A stretch of DNA of 64,000 nucleotides, from NCBI RefSeq assembly GCF_025200925.1, contig NZ_CP104174.1, forward strand, positions 7,874,001 through 7,938,000, read 5' to 3'. The stretch is from Bradyrhizobium sp. CB1015. Its GTDB lineage: Bacteria; Pseudomonadota; Alphaproteobacteria; Rhizobiales; Xanthobacteraceae. How positions within the stretch are numbered: the stretch's first letter is position 1; the number at the start of each line of letters is the position of its first letter. This document shows, in pieces, positions 43,740-53,139 of this stretch. Under the pieces are notes generated by a model. The model was not told the DNA's origin and searched no databases. It saw nothing but the letters and a program-made list of their open reading frames with translations. A program made the translations under genes and the position numbers.

Positions 43740-44717
43740 CTATGACACTACGGTGACCGGCTCCGCCAGGACGCATCTGGCCGCCCGACCCGGCCCGACC
43801 TCGACATTCGCCGGCAATTGCTCCAGGCAGCGCGGCTCGGCGAGCTTGCAGCGCGGGGCGAAGGAACAATTGTGCGGCTTCTCGGCCAGCGACGGCGGCG
43901 TTCCGGGGATGGTCTCCAGTCGCTGGCCCCGCTTGGCGCCGTGGATGGTGGAGGCGAGCAGGCCCTTGGCATAGGGATGCACGGGCGAACGGACGATGTC
44001 GCGCAAGGTCCCCTGCTCCACGATCTGGCCGGCATACATCACCGCGACGCGGTCGCAGATCTCGATGGCGACGCCGATGTCGTGGGTGACGAAGATGACG
44101 GACATGCCGAACTCGCGCTGGAGCTCGCGCAGCAAGAGCAGGATCTGGATCTGCACGGTGGCATCGAGCGCGGTGGTCGGCTCGTCCGCAAGAAGGATTT
44201 TGGGACGACAGGCCAGCGCCAGCGCAATCATGGCGCGCTGGCGCATGCCGCCGGACATTTCGTGCGGATAGGCATCGAGCCGGCGCTTGGCCGAGGGAAT
44301 GCGCACGACATCGAGCATTTCGAGCGCGCGTGCGCGCCCTTCCGCAAAGCTCTTACCCTCGTGGCGCACCACGCTTTCGGCGATCTGCGCGCCGATCGTG
44401 TAGACCGGATCGAGCGCCAGCGCGGGCTCCTGAAAGATCATCGAGACGGTCTGGCCGCGGAACGACGACAGCTCCTCGTCGTTCATGGCGAGCACGTCGC
44501 GGCCCAGCACGTTGACCGCGCCTGAAATCTGCGTGCGCTTCTTCGGCAACAGGCGCATCAGCGCACGCAAGGTCACGCTCTTGCCCGAACCGGACTCGCC
44601 GAGCAGGCCCAGCACCTCGCTGTTGCCGAGCGAGAGGCTGAGATCGTTCACGGCATAGACCGTGCGCTCGCCGGTGAAGCGGATGTTGAGGCCTGAGATC
44701 TCGACGAGGTTTGTCAT
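43740..44717 (-). CDS. Peptide/nickel-type ABC transporter ATP-binding protein (DppD/OppD-like)
   Basis: A 325-residue ATPase. Walker A is GESGSGKS (about 41-48), the signature is MSGGMRQRAMIALALA, Walker B is ILLADEPTTALD. The C-terminal oligopeptide-transport domain includes the cysteine pattern CSFAPRCKLAEPRC, typical of DppD/OppD proteins that carry an iron-sulfur-like site. The ATG overlaps the amidase stop (ATGA), and it ends the operon. It pairs with the DppF-type ATPase at 46320. Confidence 0.94.
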   Translation of the reverse strand: MTNLVEISGLNIRFTGERTVYAVNDLSLSLGNSEVLGLLGESGSGKSVTLRALMRLLPKKRTQISGAVNVLGRDVLAMNDEELSSFRGQTVSMIFQEPALALDPVYTIGAQIAESVVRHEGKSFAEGRARALEMLDVVRIPSAKRRLDAYPHEMSGGMRQRAMIALALACRPKILLADEPTTALDATVQIQILLLLRELQREFGMSVIFVTHDIGVAIEICDRVAVMYAGQIVEQGTLRDIVRSPVHPYAKGLLASTIHGAKRGQRLETIPGTPPSLAEKPHNCSFAPRCKLAEPRCLEQLPANVEVGPGRAARCVLAEPVTVVS

Positions 44718-46129
44718 GAAGGCAGCTTCGGCAATCGGTCGTGATAGTCGGTGACGCGCTGGAACGCGGCGCCGATGGTCAGCAGAGTCGCTTCATCGAA
44801 GGAGCGGCCGATCAGCTGCATGCCGACCGGCAGGCCGGTCTTGGTGAAGCCCGAAGGAATGGTCAGTGACGGCAGGCCCAGGAAATTCACCGGGCGGGTG
44901 AACAGCGTCAGCCGCTGCAACAGCGCCGGCGCGTTCGGGCCGCCGCCGACGTCGCTCTCCTCGATCGTCGGCGCCGGCACCGGGGACGCCGGCGCGACCA
45001 CCGCATCGACGCCTGCCGTCGCGGCATTGTGGGCCGCGAGCGCCGGCCCGCGCCAACGCATCGCCTCGAGATACGTGATGGCGGGAACGGCCAGGCCGTT
45101 CTGGAGGCGCATCAATGTCTGCGCGCCGTAATCCTGCGAACGCTCGATCAACCAGCGCTTGTGGAAGGCGGCGGCTTCAGCGGCCAGCACGAGCTGGCTC
45201 GCCGCCTGCAATTGCCGCTGGTCCGGCAGCTCGACCTTGACGATGTCGGCGCCCTCGCGCTTGAGCACCGCAATGGTCTCGTCGAGCACGCGCGCGACCT
45301 CGCTGTCGAGATCGTCGACATAGTCGGTCGCGGGCACGCCGATCTTGAGGCCGTTCAGGGATGCCTTGGTCGCGGCGACGTAGTCCGAGAGAGGCTCGCG
45401 GCTCGCGGTCGGATCCTCCGGATCCGGGCCGGCCGTCAACGCCAGCAGCAGCGCGCAATCCTCCGCGGTGCGGGCGAGCGGGCCGACCGTGTCGAGCGAT
45501 TGCGACAGCGGCATGGCGCCGGCGCGGCTCACGCGGCTCCAGGTGGTCTTGAGCCCCGTGACACCACAGAAATGCGCGGGCATGCGGATCGAGCCGCCGG
45601 TGTCGGAGCCGAGCGCGGCATAGGTCAGGCGCGCGGCGACCGCCGAGCCGGAGCCCGAGGACGAGCCGCCGGTGATGTGCGCCACGTTCCATGGATTGCG
45701 CACCGGACCATAATGGCTGTTGTGCCCGGTCGCGCCATAGGCGAACTCGGCGAGATGCAGCGTGCCGAGCCGGATTTGGCCGGCGTCCTTCAGCCGCTGC
45801 AAGGCCGTGGACGTGACGGTCGGCACGAAATCGCGGCGGATCAGCGAGCCGCAGGTCGCGACGTGACCGGCATCGTAATACATGTCCTTGTGCGCGAGCG
45901 GCACGCCATGCAGAGGACCACGGACATTGCCCTTGGCGAGCTCGGAATCGGCGGCATCCGCCGCTTTCAATGCAGTCTCGGCCTCGATCGACATGAAGGC
46001 GTTGAGATGCGGTTGCCACTGCGCGATGCGCTGCAGCAGCGCGCGCGTCGCCTCGTGCGAGGACACCTGCTTCATCGCGATCGCGCGCGCGATCTCGGTG
46101 AGCGTCATCAAGGCAGGCTCACGGCTCAT
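44714..46129 (-). CDS. Amidase-signature amidase, probable AtzE/GatA-like catalytic subunit
   Basis: A 471-residue amidase. The catalytic Lys is in VPLAHKDMYYDAG (about 82), the cis-Ser in ITGGSSSGSGSAVAA (about 155-160), and the nucleophile Ser in GSDTGGSIRMPA (about 180). The start ATG 46129 overlaps the stop of the 65-residue upstream gene by four bases and its own stop overlaps the ATPase start by four, so the three are translationally coupled. With a small AtzG/GatC-like partner directly upstream it resembles the AtzE-AtzG or GatA-GatC pairs. Location inside a peptide-ABC operon suggests it cleaves an imported amide. Confidence 0.88.
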   Translation of the reverse strand: MSREPALMTLTEIARAIAMKQVSSHEATRALLQRIAQWQPHLNAFMSIEAETALKAADAADSELAKGNVRGPLHGVPLAHKDMYYDAGHVATCGSLIRRDFVPTVTSTALQRLKDAGQIRLGTLHLAEFAYGATGHNSHYGPVRNPWNVAHITGGSSSGSGSAVAARLTYAALGSDTGGSIRMPAHFCGVTGLKTTWSRVSRAGAMPLSQSLDTVGPLARTAEDCALLLALTAGPDPEDPTASREPLSDYVAATKASLNGLKIGVPATDYVDDLDSEVARVLDETIAVLKREGADIVKVELPDQRQLQAASQLVLAAEAAAFHKRWLIERSQDYGAQTLMRLQNGLAVPAITYLEAMRWRGPALAAHNAATAGVDAVVAPASPVPAPTIEESDVGGGPNAPALLQRLTLFTRPVNFLGLPSLTIPSGFTKTGLPVGMQLIGRSFDEATLLTIGAAFQRVTDYHDRLPKLPS

Positions 46130-46323
46130 TTCGACACCTTCTGCGTCTGCGCGAGCACATAGGTGGCGGGCTCCAAATCGAACGGCAGCGTGCCGGCGAT
46201 GGCGACGAAGCCTTCGAAGGCGGGGCCGATGGCATTGGAGATGCGGGTTGCGATCTCGTCGTCCACAGGCACGCCGGCGATATGCGCGATCGGCTTGATC
46301 TCTTTGGGTGTCGGTCTCGTCAT
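46126..46323 (-). CDS. AtzG/GatC-like small subunit (DUF4089-like)
   Basis: A 65-residue protein. The body IKPIAHIAGVPVDDEIATRI, NAIGPAFEGFVAIAGTLPFD and LEPATYVLAQ follows the helix-helix-proline pattern of DUF4089/AtzG proteins (ending EPAxxF/Y). AtzG acts as a GatC-like partner that is required for folding and activity of its amidase AtzE. ATG 46323 has AGGGGAG upstream and overlaps the preceding ATPase stop by four bases; the amidase start overlaps its own stop. The family call is by pattern only and is moderate. Confidence 0.65.
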   Translation of the reverse strand: MTRPTPKEIKPIAHIAGVPVDDEIATRISNAIGPAFEGFVAIAGTLPFDLEPATYVLAQTQKVSK

Positions 46324-47381
46324 GCGGTTTCTCCCCTGGGGGCGCGGCTGTGTCCTGAACCCGGTATCGCCATGTAGCACGCGGCCTCGTGGCCCATATT
46401 ATCCAGCGCTGTGAGCTTTGGTGTCGCATTTGCGCAGAGCGGCTCCGCAAACGGGCAACGGGTGTGGAAGCGGCAGCCCGAGGGCGGATCGATCGGATTG
46501 GGCGGATCGCCCGTGATTGGCGGCGTCTCGGTACGCCTATCAGGATCGGAGGACGGCATCGCGGCGAGCAGCGCGCGCGTGTAGGGATGCGCCGGACTGT
46601 CCCAGACCTGGTCGACCGGACCGAGCTCGACGACCTCGCCGAGATACATCACCAGCACGCGGTCCGAGATGTAACGGACCACGTTGAGGTCGTGGCTGAT
46701 GAAGAGATAAGTGAGGCCGAATTCGCGCTTGAGATCGGCGAGCAGATTGAGCACCTGCGCCTCGACCGATTTGTCGAGCGCGGAGACGGCTTCGTCCAGG
46801 ATCACCAGCCGCGGCGACAGCGCCAGCGCCCGCGCGATGTTGACGCGCTGGCGCTGGCCGCCGGAGATCTCGTGCGGATAGCGGCTCGCGAAGTTTTCCG
46901 GGCGCAGGCCGACCTTGCCGAGCAGCTCGCGCGCAAGGTTGCGCGCCGCCCCATCGGCCATGCCGTGGACCTTCGGTCCGAAGGCGATGGATTCCTCGAT
47001 TGTCAGGCGCGGATTGAGCGAGGCGTAGGAATCCTGGAACACCATCTGCATGCCGCGGCGCAGCTCGCGCAAGCTCAGCGACTGGCCGACGGTCATGCCG
47101 TCATAGATGATGTCGCCGTCATCGCGCGGTATCAGGTGCATCAACAGGCGCGCGGTGGTGGACTTGCCGCAGCCGGACTCGCCGACGATGCCGACCGTCT
47201 CGCCCTTGGCGACGGAGAAGGAGACGTTATCGACGGCACGCACGGTGCGTTTTGCGGCGAACAGGCCGCCGCGCACCGGAAAATGCTTGGTCAGGCCGTT
47301 GACCTGAAGCAGCGGCTGCGCGAGCCCGCCGCGGTCCTCGACGGGCTCCAGCATGGCGACGGAAGTGTTGGTCTCGCTCAT
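46320..47381 (-). CDS. Peptide/nickel-type ABC transporter ATP-binding protein (DppF/OppF-like)
   Basis: A 353-residue ATPase. Walker A is [14 protein letters not shown] (about 67-80), the signature is [15 protein letters not shown], Walker B is [12 protein letters not shown] (Ala-Val replaces the more usual Pro-Thr), and the C-terminal domain has [14 protein letters not shown]. It works with DppD (43740) and the two permeases (47614, 48520). The gap to the upstream permease gene is occupied by a family E repeat. Confidence 0.94.
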   Translation of the reverse strand: MSETNTSVAMLEPVEDRGGLAQPLLQVNGLTKHFPVRGGLFAAKRTVRAVDNVSFSVAKGETVGIVGESGCGKSTTARLLMHLIPRDDGDIIYDGMTVGQSLSLRELRRGMQMVFQDSYASLNPRLTIEESIAFGPKVHGMADGAARNLARELLGKVGLRPENFASRYPHEISGGQRQRVNIARALALSPRLVILDEAVSALDKSVEAQVLNLLADLKREFGLTYLFISHDLNVVRYISDRVLVMYLGEVVELGPVDQVWDSPAHPYTRALLAAMPSSDPDRRTETPPITGDPPNPIDPPSGCRFHTRCPFAEPLCANATPKLTALDNMGHEAACYMAIPGSGHSRAPRGETA

Positions 47382-47390
47382 GGCCGCGCT

Positions 47391-47572
47391 CTCCCACCTC
47401 TCCCCATCGGGGAGAGGTCGGCGCGCAGCGCCGGGTGAGGGGGCGCGGCAGACTCGGTGGAGCGTAACCCCTCACCCGGATCGCATCTGACGATGCGACA
47501 TAGCCGAAGCTTCGCTTCGGCGTTAAGAACGGCCGCCAAAGGCGGCCTATGCCTCTCCCTACGGGAGAGGTG
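47391..47572. repeat. Family E intergenic inverted repeat, copy 1
   Basis: A 180-nt element with arms CTCCCACCTCTCCCCATCGG and CTCCCTACGGGAGAGG, and inner CCTCACCCGG-type arms. It lies inside the ABC operon between a permease and an ATPase gene. Copy 2 is at 49486-49652. Confidence 0.75.
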
Positions 47573-47613
47573 TACGGAGGACGCCGCGACAGTGTGCTTC
47601 CGCATCATCATCT

Positions 47614-48516
47614 CTAGTTCCTGATGTCCATGGCGCTGCGCAGGCCGTCCGAAAGCAGGTTGAAGCAGATCGAGACCGCGAAGATCATCGCGCCCGGCAA
47701 GGCCGCGACCCAGGGATTGACGTAGATCGCGGTGCGCAGCGTGTTCAGCATCAGGCCCCATTCCGGCTCCGGCGGTTTTGTGCCAAGGCCGAGGAAGGAG
47801 AGGCCGGCCGCCAGGATCATCGAGACCGAGATCAGGCTGGTGGCATAGACGAAGATCGCGCCCAGCACGTTGCCGAGGATATGCACGCGCATGATGGTGA
47901 AGGCGCCCGCGCCGGACGCACGCGCGGCCTCGACGAAGTCCATGTTGCGCACGCCTGTCGTGACGCTCTCGGCGACGCGGGTGATCTGCGGCACGAACAC
48001 GATGGTGAGCGCCACGATGGAGTTGAGGATGCCGGCGCCGAGCGCGCCGGAGATCGCGATCGCCAGCAGCACCGACGGGAAGGCGTAGAACACGTCCACC
48101 GTGCGCATGATCGCGGTGTTGAGCTTGCCGCCGACATAGCCGGCAATGATGCCGAGCGAGGTGCCGAGGCAGAAGGCCAGGATCACCGGCAGGATGCCGA
48201 TCACCAGCGATAGCCGGCCGCCATAGATCAGCCGCGCCAGCATGTCGCGGCCGAGCTCGTCGGTGCCGAGCGGATAACCCGTGGTGCCGATGTGACGGAG
48301 GCGGCGGATCATCGAGCCCTTGTAGGGGTCTTCGAGGCCGAGCCACGGCGCGAGGATCGCGGAGAGGAAGATCAGCAACAGCACCAGCGCGCAGGCCATG
48401 CTGACCTTGTCGCGCATGATGCGGCGGCCGACGGTCGCCCAATAACCGCGCGCCTTGGTGGCGGGCGCAGCCTGCAGCGCGGCATCGGTGGTGGCGGACA
48501 ACGGAAGCTCGCTCAT
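47614..48516 (-). CDS. ABC transporter permease (DppC/OppC-like)
   Basis: A 300-residue inner-membrane permease with six helices. The binding-protein-dependent transport signature EAARASGAGAFTIMRVHILGNVLG is at about 195-218. The GTDELGRDMLARLIYGGRLSL segment (about 83-103) is typical of the DppC/OppC subfamily. Its start lies 3 nt after the stop of the DppB-like gene, so the two permeases are coupled. Confidence 0.94.
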   Translation of the reverse strand: MSELPLSATTDAALQAAPATKARGYWATVGRRIMRDKVSMACALVLLLIFLSAILAPWLGLEDPYKGSMIRRLRHIGTTGYPLGTDELGRDMLARLIYGGRLSLVIGILPVILAFCLGTSLGIIAGYVGGKLNTAIMRTVDVFYAFPSVLLAIAISGALGAGILNSIVALTIVFVPQITRVAESVTTGVRNMDFVEAARASGAGAFTIMRVHILGNVLGAIFVYATSLISVSMILAAGLSFLGLGTKPPEPEWGLMLNTLRTAIYVNPWVAALPGAMIFAVSICFNLLSDGLRSAMDIRN

Positions 48517-48519
48517 CGG

Positions 48520-49473
48520 CTAGCCCCGCTTGATGCGCGGGTCGATCGCGGCTTGGGCGATGTCGACCAGGAGATTGAGGAACACGAAGAACAGCGCCAG
48601 GATCAGGATCGTGCCCTGCAGCAGCGGCAGGTCGCGCTGGAAGATCGCCGAGTTGAGCAGGAAGCCCGAGCCCGGCCAGGAGAACACGGTCTCGATCAGG
48701 ATCGAGCCGCCGAGCATGTAGCCAAGCTGAAGCCCCATCACCGCGAGCGCGGTGGGCGCGGCGTTCTTAATGACGTGACGGAACACGCCGCGCTCGCGCA
48801 GGCCTTTTGCGCGCAAGGCCTCGACGAAATCCTGCGAGAGAATGTCGCCGGTGAGCGCGCGTACCGTGCGGGTGACGATGCCCATCGGGATCACCGACGT
48901 CGTGATCGCCGGCAGCACGAGATATTTGAGGTGCGCCCAGTCCCAGGCCCAGGAATTGGAGCCGCTGGGGCCGGCGCCGACCGCAGGCAGCCAGTTCAGC
49001 TGGACCGAGAAGATGATCACGAGCAGCATGCCGAGCCAGTAATGCGGCACCGAGACGCCGGCGATGGCAAAGGACGTCGCGACCTTGTCGATCCAGGTCT
49101 CGCGGAAATAGCCGGCGATCAGGCCGAGCAAGATGCCCATGGTGAAGCCGATGATGGCGGCGGCAATCGCGAGCGTGACGGTGTTGCCGACCGCGCGCAT
49201 GACCTCGGCCAGCACCGGACGCCCGGTGGCGATGGAATTGCCGAGATCGCCATGAAGGGCACGCAGCAGCCACAGGCCAAATTGAACCGGCAACGGACGG
49301 TCGAAGCCATAGGCGGCGCGCAGCTGCGCCGCGAGCTCCTGCGACGCATCGGCCGGCAGCACGGCGACTAGCGGATCGCCCGGCGTGATGTGCACGAGCA
49401 GGAAGCACACCAGCGCCACGCTGATGACGATCGGGACGACGTAGACAATGCGTCTGGCGGTATAGGCGAGCAC
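48520..49473 (-). CDS. ABC transporter permease (DppB/OppB-like)
   Basis: A 317-residue inner-membrane permease. The N-terminal LAYTARRIVYVVPIVISVALVCFLLVH is the usual first helix. The GDPLVAVLP segment and the EALRAKGLRERGVFRHVIKNAAPT signature (about 215-238) mark the DppB/OppB subfamily. Order SBP-DppB-DppC-DppF-(small subunit)-(amidase)-DppD is the usual core with the amidase pair inserted before the last gene. Confidence 0.94.
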   Translation of the reverse strand: MLAYTARRIVYVVPIVISVALVCFLLVHITPGDPLVAVLPADASQELAAQLRAAYGFDRPLPVQFGLWLLRALHGDLGNSIATGRPVLAEVMRAVGNTVTLAIAAAIIGFTMGILLGLIAGYFRETWIDKVATSFAIAGVSVPHYWLGMLLVIIFSVQLNWLPAVGAGPSGSNSWAWDWAHLKYLVLPAITTSVIPMGIVTRTVRALTGDILSQDFVEALRAKGLRERGVFRHVIKNAAPTALAVMGLQLGYMLGGSILIETVFSWPGSGFLLNSAIFQRDLPLLQGTILILALFFVFLNLLVDIAQAAIDPRIKRG

Positions 49474-49485
49474 GTTGTTTCTTTT

Positions 49486-49652
49486 TCTTCCCTTCTCCCC
49501 TTGTGGGAGAAGGTGGCGCGAAGCGCCGGATGAGGGGTTCTATCCGCGGATACAGTCTTGCCGAACGCGAGAGGGGAATCCGCGGAGAGAGACCCCTCAC
49601 CCGCCTCGCCGCTGTTGCGGCGAGCCACCCTCTCCCACATGGGGAGAGGGTG
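49486..49652. repeat. Family E intergenic inverted repeat, copy 2
   Basis: Arms CCTTCTCCCCTTGTGGGAGA and CTCTCCCACATGGGGAGAGG, with an inner CCGCGGATA...ATCCGCGGA arm pair. It lies between the DppB and solute-binding-protein genes of the same operon. Confidence 0.75.
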
Positions 49653-49672
49653 CACCGAGTTTGCGGCGCGAA

Positions 49673-51334
49673 TTACTGCGCGATCGACACCGGCGAGAAG
49701 TCGATGAACCAGCTCTTCGGCTGCACGACACCGGTCACCTTCGGGCTCATCGCGCGCGGGCCGACGTCGTGGGCGACGTAGAGGAAGGCGGCGTCATCGA
49801 CCGAGGCTGCGTGCAATTCGGCAAGTGCGGCATCGCGCGCGGCGGGATCGAAGGTCTGGCGCGCCTTCTTCACCAGCTCGTCGAACTTGGGGTTGTTGAT
49901 GAAGCCCCAATTGTTCGAGACCGGTGGCGCCATGCCCGATTGCAGGAAGCGCACCAGCGCGAAGAACGGGTCCATCGCCGCATAGGTGACGTTGGTCGCG
50001 TGGGAGCCGTTGGCGCTGGGATCCTTGGCGCCGCGGCGCCAGTTGGTGAACAGCGTATTCCACTCGATGACGTCGAGCTTTACGTCGAAATAGCATTCGG
50101 CCAGCGCCTGCTGGAGATACTCGTTCATCGGCAAGGGCTGCATCTGGCCCGAGCCGGACGCCGACGTCTGCGTCTTCACGGTCAGCTTCTTGTTGGGACC
50201 GTAGCCTGCCTCCTGCATCAACTTTTGCGCAGCCGCCTTGTCGTACTTGATCTGGAAGGTGGGATTGCCGCGCCAGGGATGGCCGGGCTCGAAGGTGCCG
50301 GTCGCCGGCACCATCAGCCCCGCAAGCAGGCCATCCTTGAGGCCTTCGCGGTCGACGCAGAGGTTCGCCGCCTTGCGCACCCGGATGTCGTTCCAGGGCG
50401 AGCCCTCGACGCGGGAGAATTGCCACGGCCAGACGTGCGGCTGCTCATTGGCGTAGAGCTTGAAGCCGCGCTGCTTGAGCTCGGGCAGCGCGTCCGGCGC
50501 CGGCGCCTCGACCCAATCGACCTGGCCCGAGAGCAGCGCTGCGGTGCGCGCATTGGCTTCCGGCATCGGCAGCAGCACCATCTTGTCGACCTTGGGCACG
50601 CGATCCTTGTTCCAGTAGCTCGCGTTCTTGACGAACTCGAGCCGCTCGCGCGGGGTGAAGCTCGCCATCTTCCACGGGCCGGTGCCCGAGGCGTCCTTGG
50701 CGAATGCGGTCCAGGCGGCTTGCGACTTCGCCTTGCCGTCCGCGCCTTCGGCCTTGTCGTAGAAGGCCTGCCACTTCGCCGGGCTCGCCATGAACAAATT
50801 GGTGAGGTTGATCGGCAGGAAGCTGTCGGGCTCCTTGGTGGTGAGCTCGACGGTCATGTCGTCGATCTTCTTCGCAGAGGCCAGCGTCGGCATGCGCGAG
50901 GCGGTGACGCCGACCTGGCTGGCGTCGAATTGCGGCGCGTCCTGCTTCAGCACCTTCTCGACGTTCCACACCACGGCGTCGGCGTTGAAGGGCGAGCCGT
51001 CATGGAAAGTCACGCCAGGGCGCAGCTTGAAGGTCCATTTGGTCTTGTCGGCATCATCGACCTTCCACTCAGTGGCAAGGCCGGGGATCACCACGCTGGG
51101 CTTGTCGGCAGAGGACAGGTCCCAGCTGGTCAGCGCGTCATACATGGTAAGGCCGGTGAAGCGGTTGCCCTCAAACCCCTGATCGGGCTGGCCGAGCGTG
51201 CGCGGAATATCGGCAGCAGTCATGCCGATGCGCAGCACAGTTTCCGCAGCGACCACGCGCGGCCATGCAGCCGCGCTGCCAAGCGCCAAGAGCGCGATCA
51301 GCGCCGCCCGTGTCTTCTTGTTCTTGATAAGCAT
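49673..51334 (-). CDS. ABC transporter substrate-binding protein, family 5 (operon member)
   Basis: A 553-residue periplasmic binding protein. Residues 1-29 are a signal peptide (MLIKNKKTRAALIALLALGS, ending WPRVVAAE). The SBP_bac_5 signature reads FHDGSPFNADAVVWNVEKVL at about 105-125. ATG 51334 is used. It starts the operon, delivering substrate to the permeases. A paralog lies divergent at 51533. Family 5 proteins bind peptides, opines, nickel or sugars; the companion amidase hints at an amide substrate, but this is inference. Confidence 0.94.
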   Translation of the reverse strand: MLIKNKKTRAALIALLALGSAAAWPRVVAAETVLRIGMTAADIPRTLGQPDQGFEGNRFTGLTMYDALTSWDLSSADKPSVVIPGLATEWKVDDADKTKWTFKLRPGVTFHDGSPFNADAVVWNVEKVLKQDAPQFDASQVGVTASRMPTLASAKKIDDMTVELTTKEPDSFLPINLTNLFMASPAKWQAFYDKAEGADGKAKSQAAWTAFAKDASGTGPWKMASFTPRERLEFVKNASYWNKDRVPKVDKMVLLPMPEANARTAALLSGQVDWVEAPAPDALPELKQRGFKLYANEQPHVWPWQFSRVEGSPWNDIRVRKAANLCVDREGLKDGLLAGLMVPATGTFEPGHPWRGNPTFQIKYDKAAAQKLMQEAGYGPNKKLTVKTQTSASGSGQMQPLPMNEYLQQALAECYFDVKLDVIEWNTLFTNWRRGAKDPSANGSHATNVTYAAMDPFFALVRFLQSGMAPPVSNNWGFINNPKFDELVKKARQTFDPAARDAALAELHAASVDDAAFLYVAHDVGPRAMSPKVTGVVQPKSWFIDFSPVSIAQ

Positions 51335-51372
51335 CGCCTCGATCCTTCTTTGGCTTTCGATGATTAATTTTG

Positions 51373-51400
51373 ATGCAATCGTATGCAATGGCTATGCCAA
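51373..51400. promoter_or_regulatory. Helically phased ATGCAAT repeats between divergent SBP genes
   Basis: ATGCAAT at 51373-51379 and 51383-51389 form a perfect direct repeat with a 10-bp period; ATGCCAA at 51394 is a degenerate third unit. They lie 39-66 nt upstream of the minus-strand SBP start, in the only shared regulatory region. They are a candidate regulator site. Confidence 0.4.
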
Positions 51401-51532
51401 GGAGAAACTTATTCTGCAAATTACCCATGCGACGACAAGTCCTTGTGATCACGCACGGACGAAGGCTGCGCGCTGCCTATTCTGGCATCAAGATTGCAGG
51501 TTTGGCCCCGAAATCTCCTGGGAGCTTGGGCC

Positions 51533-53128
51533 ATGCGTATTCGTCTATCGACCTGTCTCGCCGTGCTTGCGCTGACGGTGTCCGCAATCTCGGCGCGCGC
51601 CGAAACCGTTGTGCGCTACGGCATCTCGATGGCGGATATTCCGCTCACAACCGGCCAGCCCGATCGCGGCGCCGGCGCCTATCAGTTCACGGCCTATACC
51701 ATCTACGATCCGCTGGTGGCCTGGGAGATGGACGTCGCCGATCGCCCCGGCAAGCTGGTGCCGGGCCTCGCCACCGAATGGAAGGTGGACGATGCCGACA
51801 AGACGAAGTGGCGCTTCACGCTGCGCAAGGGCGTGAAGTTTCACGACGGCAGCGAGTTCAACGCCGATGCGGTGATCTGGAATCTCGACAAGGTGCTCAA
51901 CGACAAGGCGCCGCAATTCGACAAGCGGCAGAGCGCGCAGGTGAAGACCCGCCTTCCCTCCGTCGCCAGCTACGCCAAGATCGACGACTTCACGGTGGAG
52001 ATCACCACCAAGACGGTCGATTCCTTCTTCCCCTATCAGATGTTGTGGTTCCTGGTCTCGAGCCCGGCGCAGTACGAAAAGCTCGGCAAGGATTGGGACA
52101 AGTTCGCCAGCCAGCCCTCCGGCACCGGCCCGTTCAAGTTGACCAAGCTGGTGCCGCGCGAGCTCGCCGAGCTCACCAAGAATCCGGACTACTGGAACAA
52201 GAAGCGCATTCCGAAGGCCGACAAGATCGTGCTGGTGCCGATGCCGGAAGCGCTGACGCGCACCAACGCGCTGCTTGCCGGACAGGTGGACCTGATCGAG
52301 ACGCCGGCACCGGATGCCGTGCCGCAGCTGAAGGCGGCCGGCATGAAGCTGGTCGACAACGTCACGCCGCATGTCTGGAATTATCACCTCAGCGTGCTGC
52401 CGGGCTCGCCCTGGACCGACATCCGCCTGCGCAAGGCGCTGAACCTTGCGATCAACCGCGACGAAGTCGTCGGCCTGATGAACGGCCTCGCCAAGCCTGC
52501 CAAGGGCCAGGTCGACCCGTCGAGCCCGTGGTTCGGCAAGCCGAGCTTCGAGCTGAAATACGATCTCGCCGCCGCCAAGAAGCTGGTGGAGGAAGCGGGC
52601 TATTCGAAAGCAAAGCCGCTGAAGACCACCTTCATCATCGCGCAAGGCGGCACCGGACAGATGCTGTCGCTGCCGATGAACGAATTCCTGCAGCAGAGCT
52701 TCAAGGAGATCGGCATCGACATCGACTTCAAGGTGGTCGAGCTGGAGACGCTCTATACGCATTGGCGCAAGGGCGCCGCCGACGAGATGAACGCCGGCAT
52801 CACTTCCAACAACATCGCCTATGTCACCTCGGATCCGCTCTACGCCATCGTCCGCTTCTTCCATTCCGGCCAGATCGCGCCGGTTGGCGTCAATTGGGGC
52901 GGCTACAAGAACCCGAAGGTCGACGCGCTGATCGACGAGGCCAAGCAGACTTTCGACAGCACCAAGCAGGATCAATTGCTGGCGCAGGCGCACGCGCTGA
53001 TCGTGGACGATGCCACGCTGGTGTGGGTCGTCCACGACACCAACCCGCACGCGCTGTCACCGAAGATCAAGCAGTTCGTGCAGGCGCAGCACTGGTTCCA
53101 GGACCTGACGACGATCGGGATGGAGTGA
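51533..53128 (+). CDS. ABC transporter substrate-binding protein, family 5 (divergent paralog)
   Basis: A 531-residue periplasmic binding protein. The signal peptide is residues 1-24 (MRIRLSTCLAVLALTVSAIS, ending ARAE). Its SBP_bac_5 signature FHDGSEFNADAVIWNLDKVL and the PGLATEWKVDDADKTKW block match the protein at 49673 almost word for word, while the ligand-facing middle differs. ATG 51533 has GGGAG upstream. No permease genes follow, so it probably shares the neighbouring transporter and widens its substrate range. Confidence 0.93.
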   Translation: MRIRLSTCLAVLALTVSAISARAETVVRYGISMADIPLTTGQPDRGAGAYQFTAYTIYDPLVAWEMDVADRPGKLVPGLATEWKVDDADKTKWRFTLRKGVKFHDGSEFNADAVIWNLDKVLNDKAPQFDKRQSAQVKTRLPSVASYAKIDDFTVEITTKTVDSFFPYQMLWFLVSSPAQYEKLGKDWDKFASQPSGTGPFKLTKLVPRELAELTKNPDYWNKKRIPKADKIVLVPMPEALTRTNALLAGQVDLIETPAPDAVPQLKAAGMKLVDNVTPHVWNYHLSVLPGSPWTDIRLRKALNLAINRDEVVGLMNGLAKPAKGQVDPSSPWFGKPSFELKYDLAAAKKLVEEAGYSKAKPLKTTFIIAQGGTGQMLSLPMNEFLQQSFKEIGIDIDFKVVELETLYTHWRKGAADEMNAGITSNNIAYVTSDPLYAIVRFFHSGQIAPVGVNWGGYKNPKVDALIDEAKQTFDSTKQDQLLAQAHALIVDDATLVWVVHDTNPHALSPKIKQFVQAQHWFQDLTTIGME

Positions 53129-53139
53129 GGAGCAGGCAA

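Noticed and set aside
49475..51367. A 630-codon open frame on the plus strand opposite the solute-binding protein.
   Set aside because: It is antisense to a protein with signal peptide and SBP_bac_5 signature; no domains seen.
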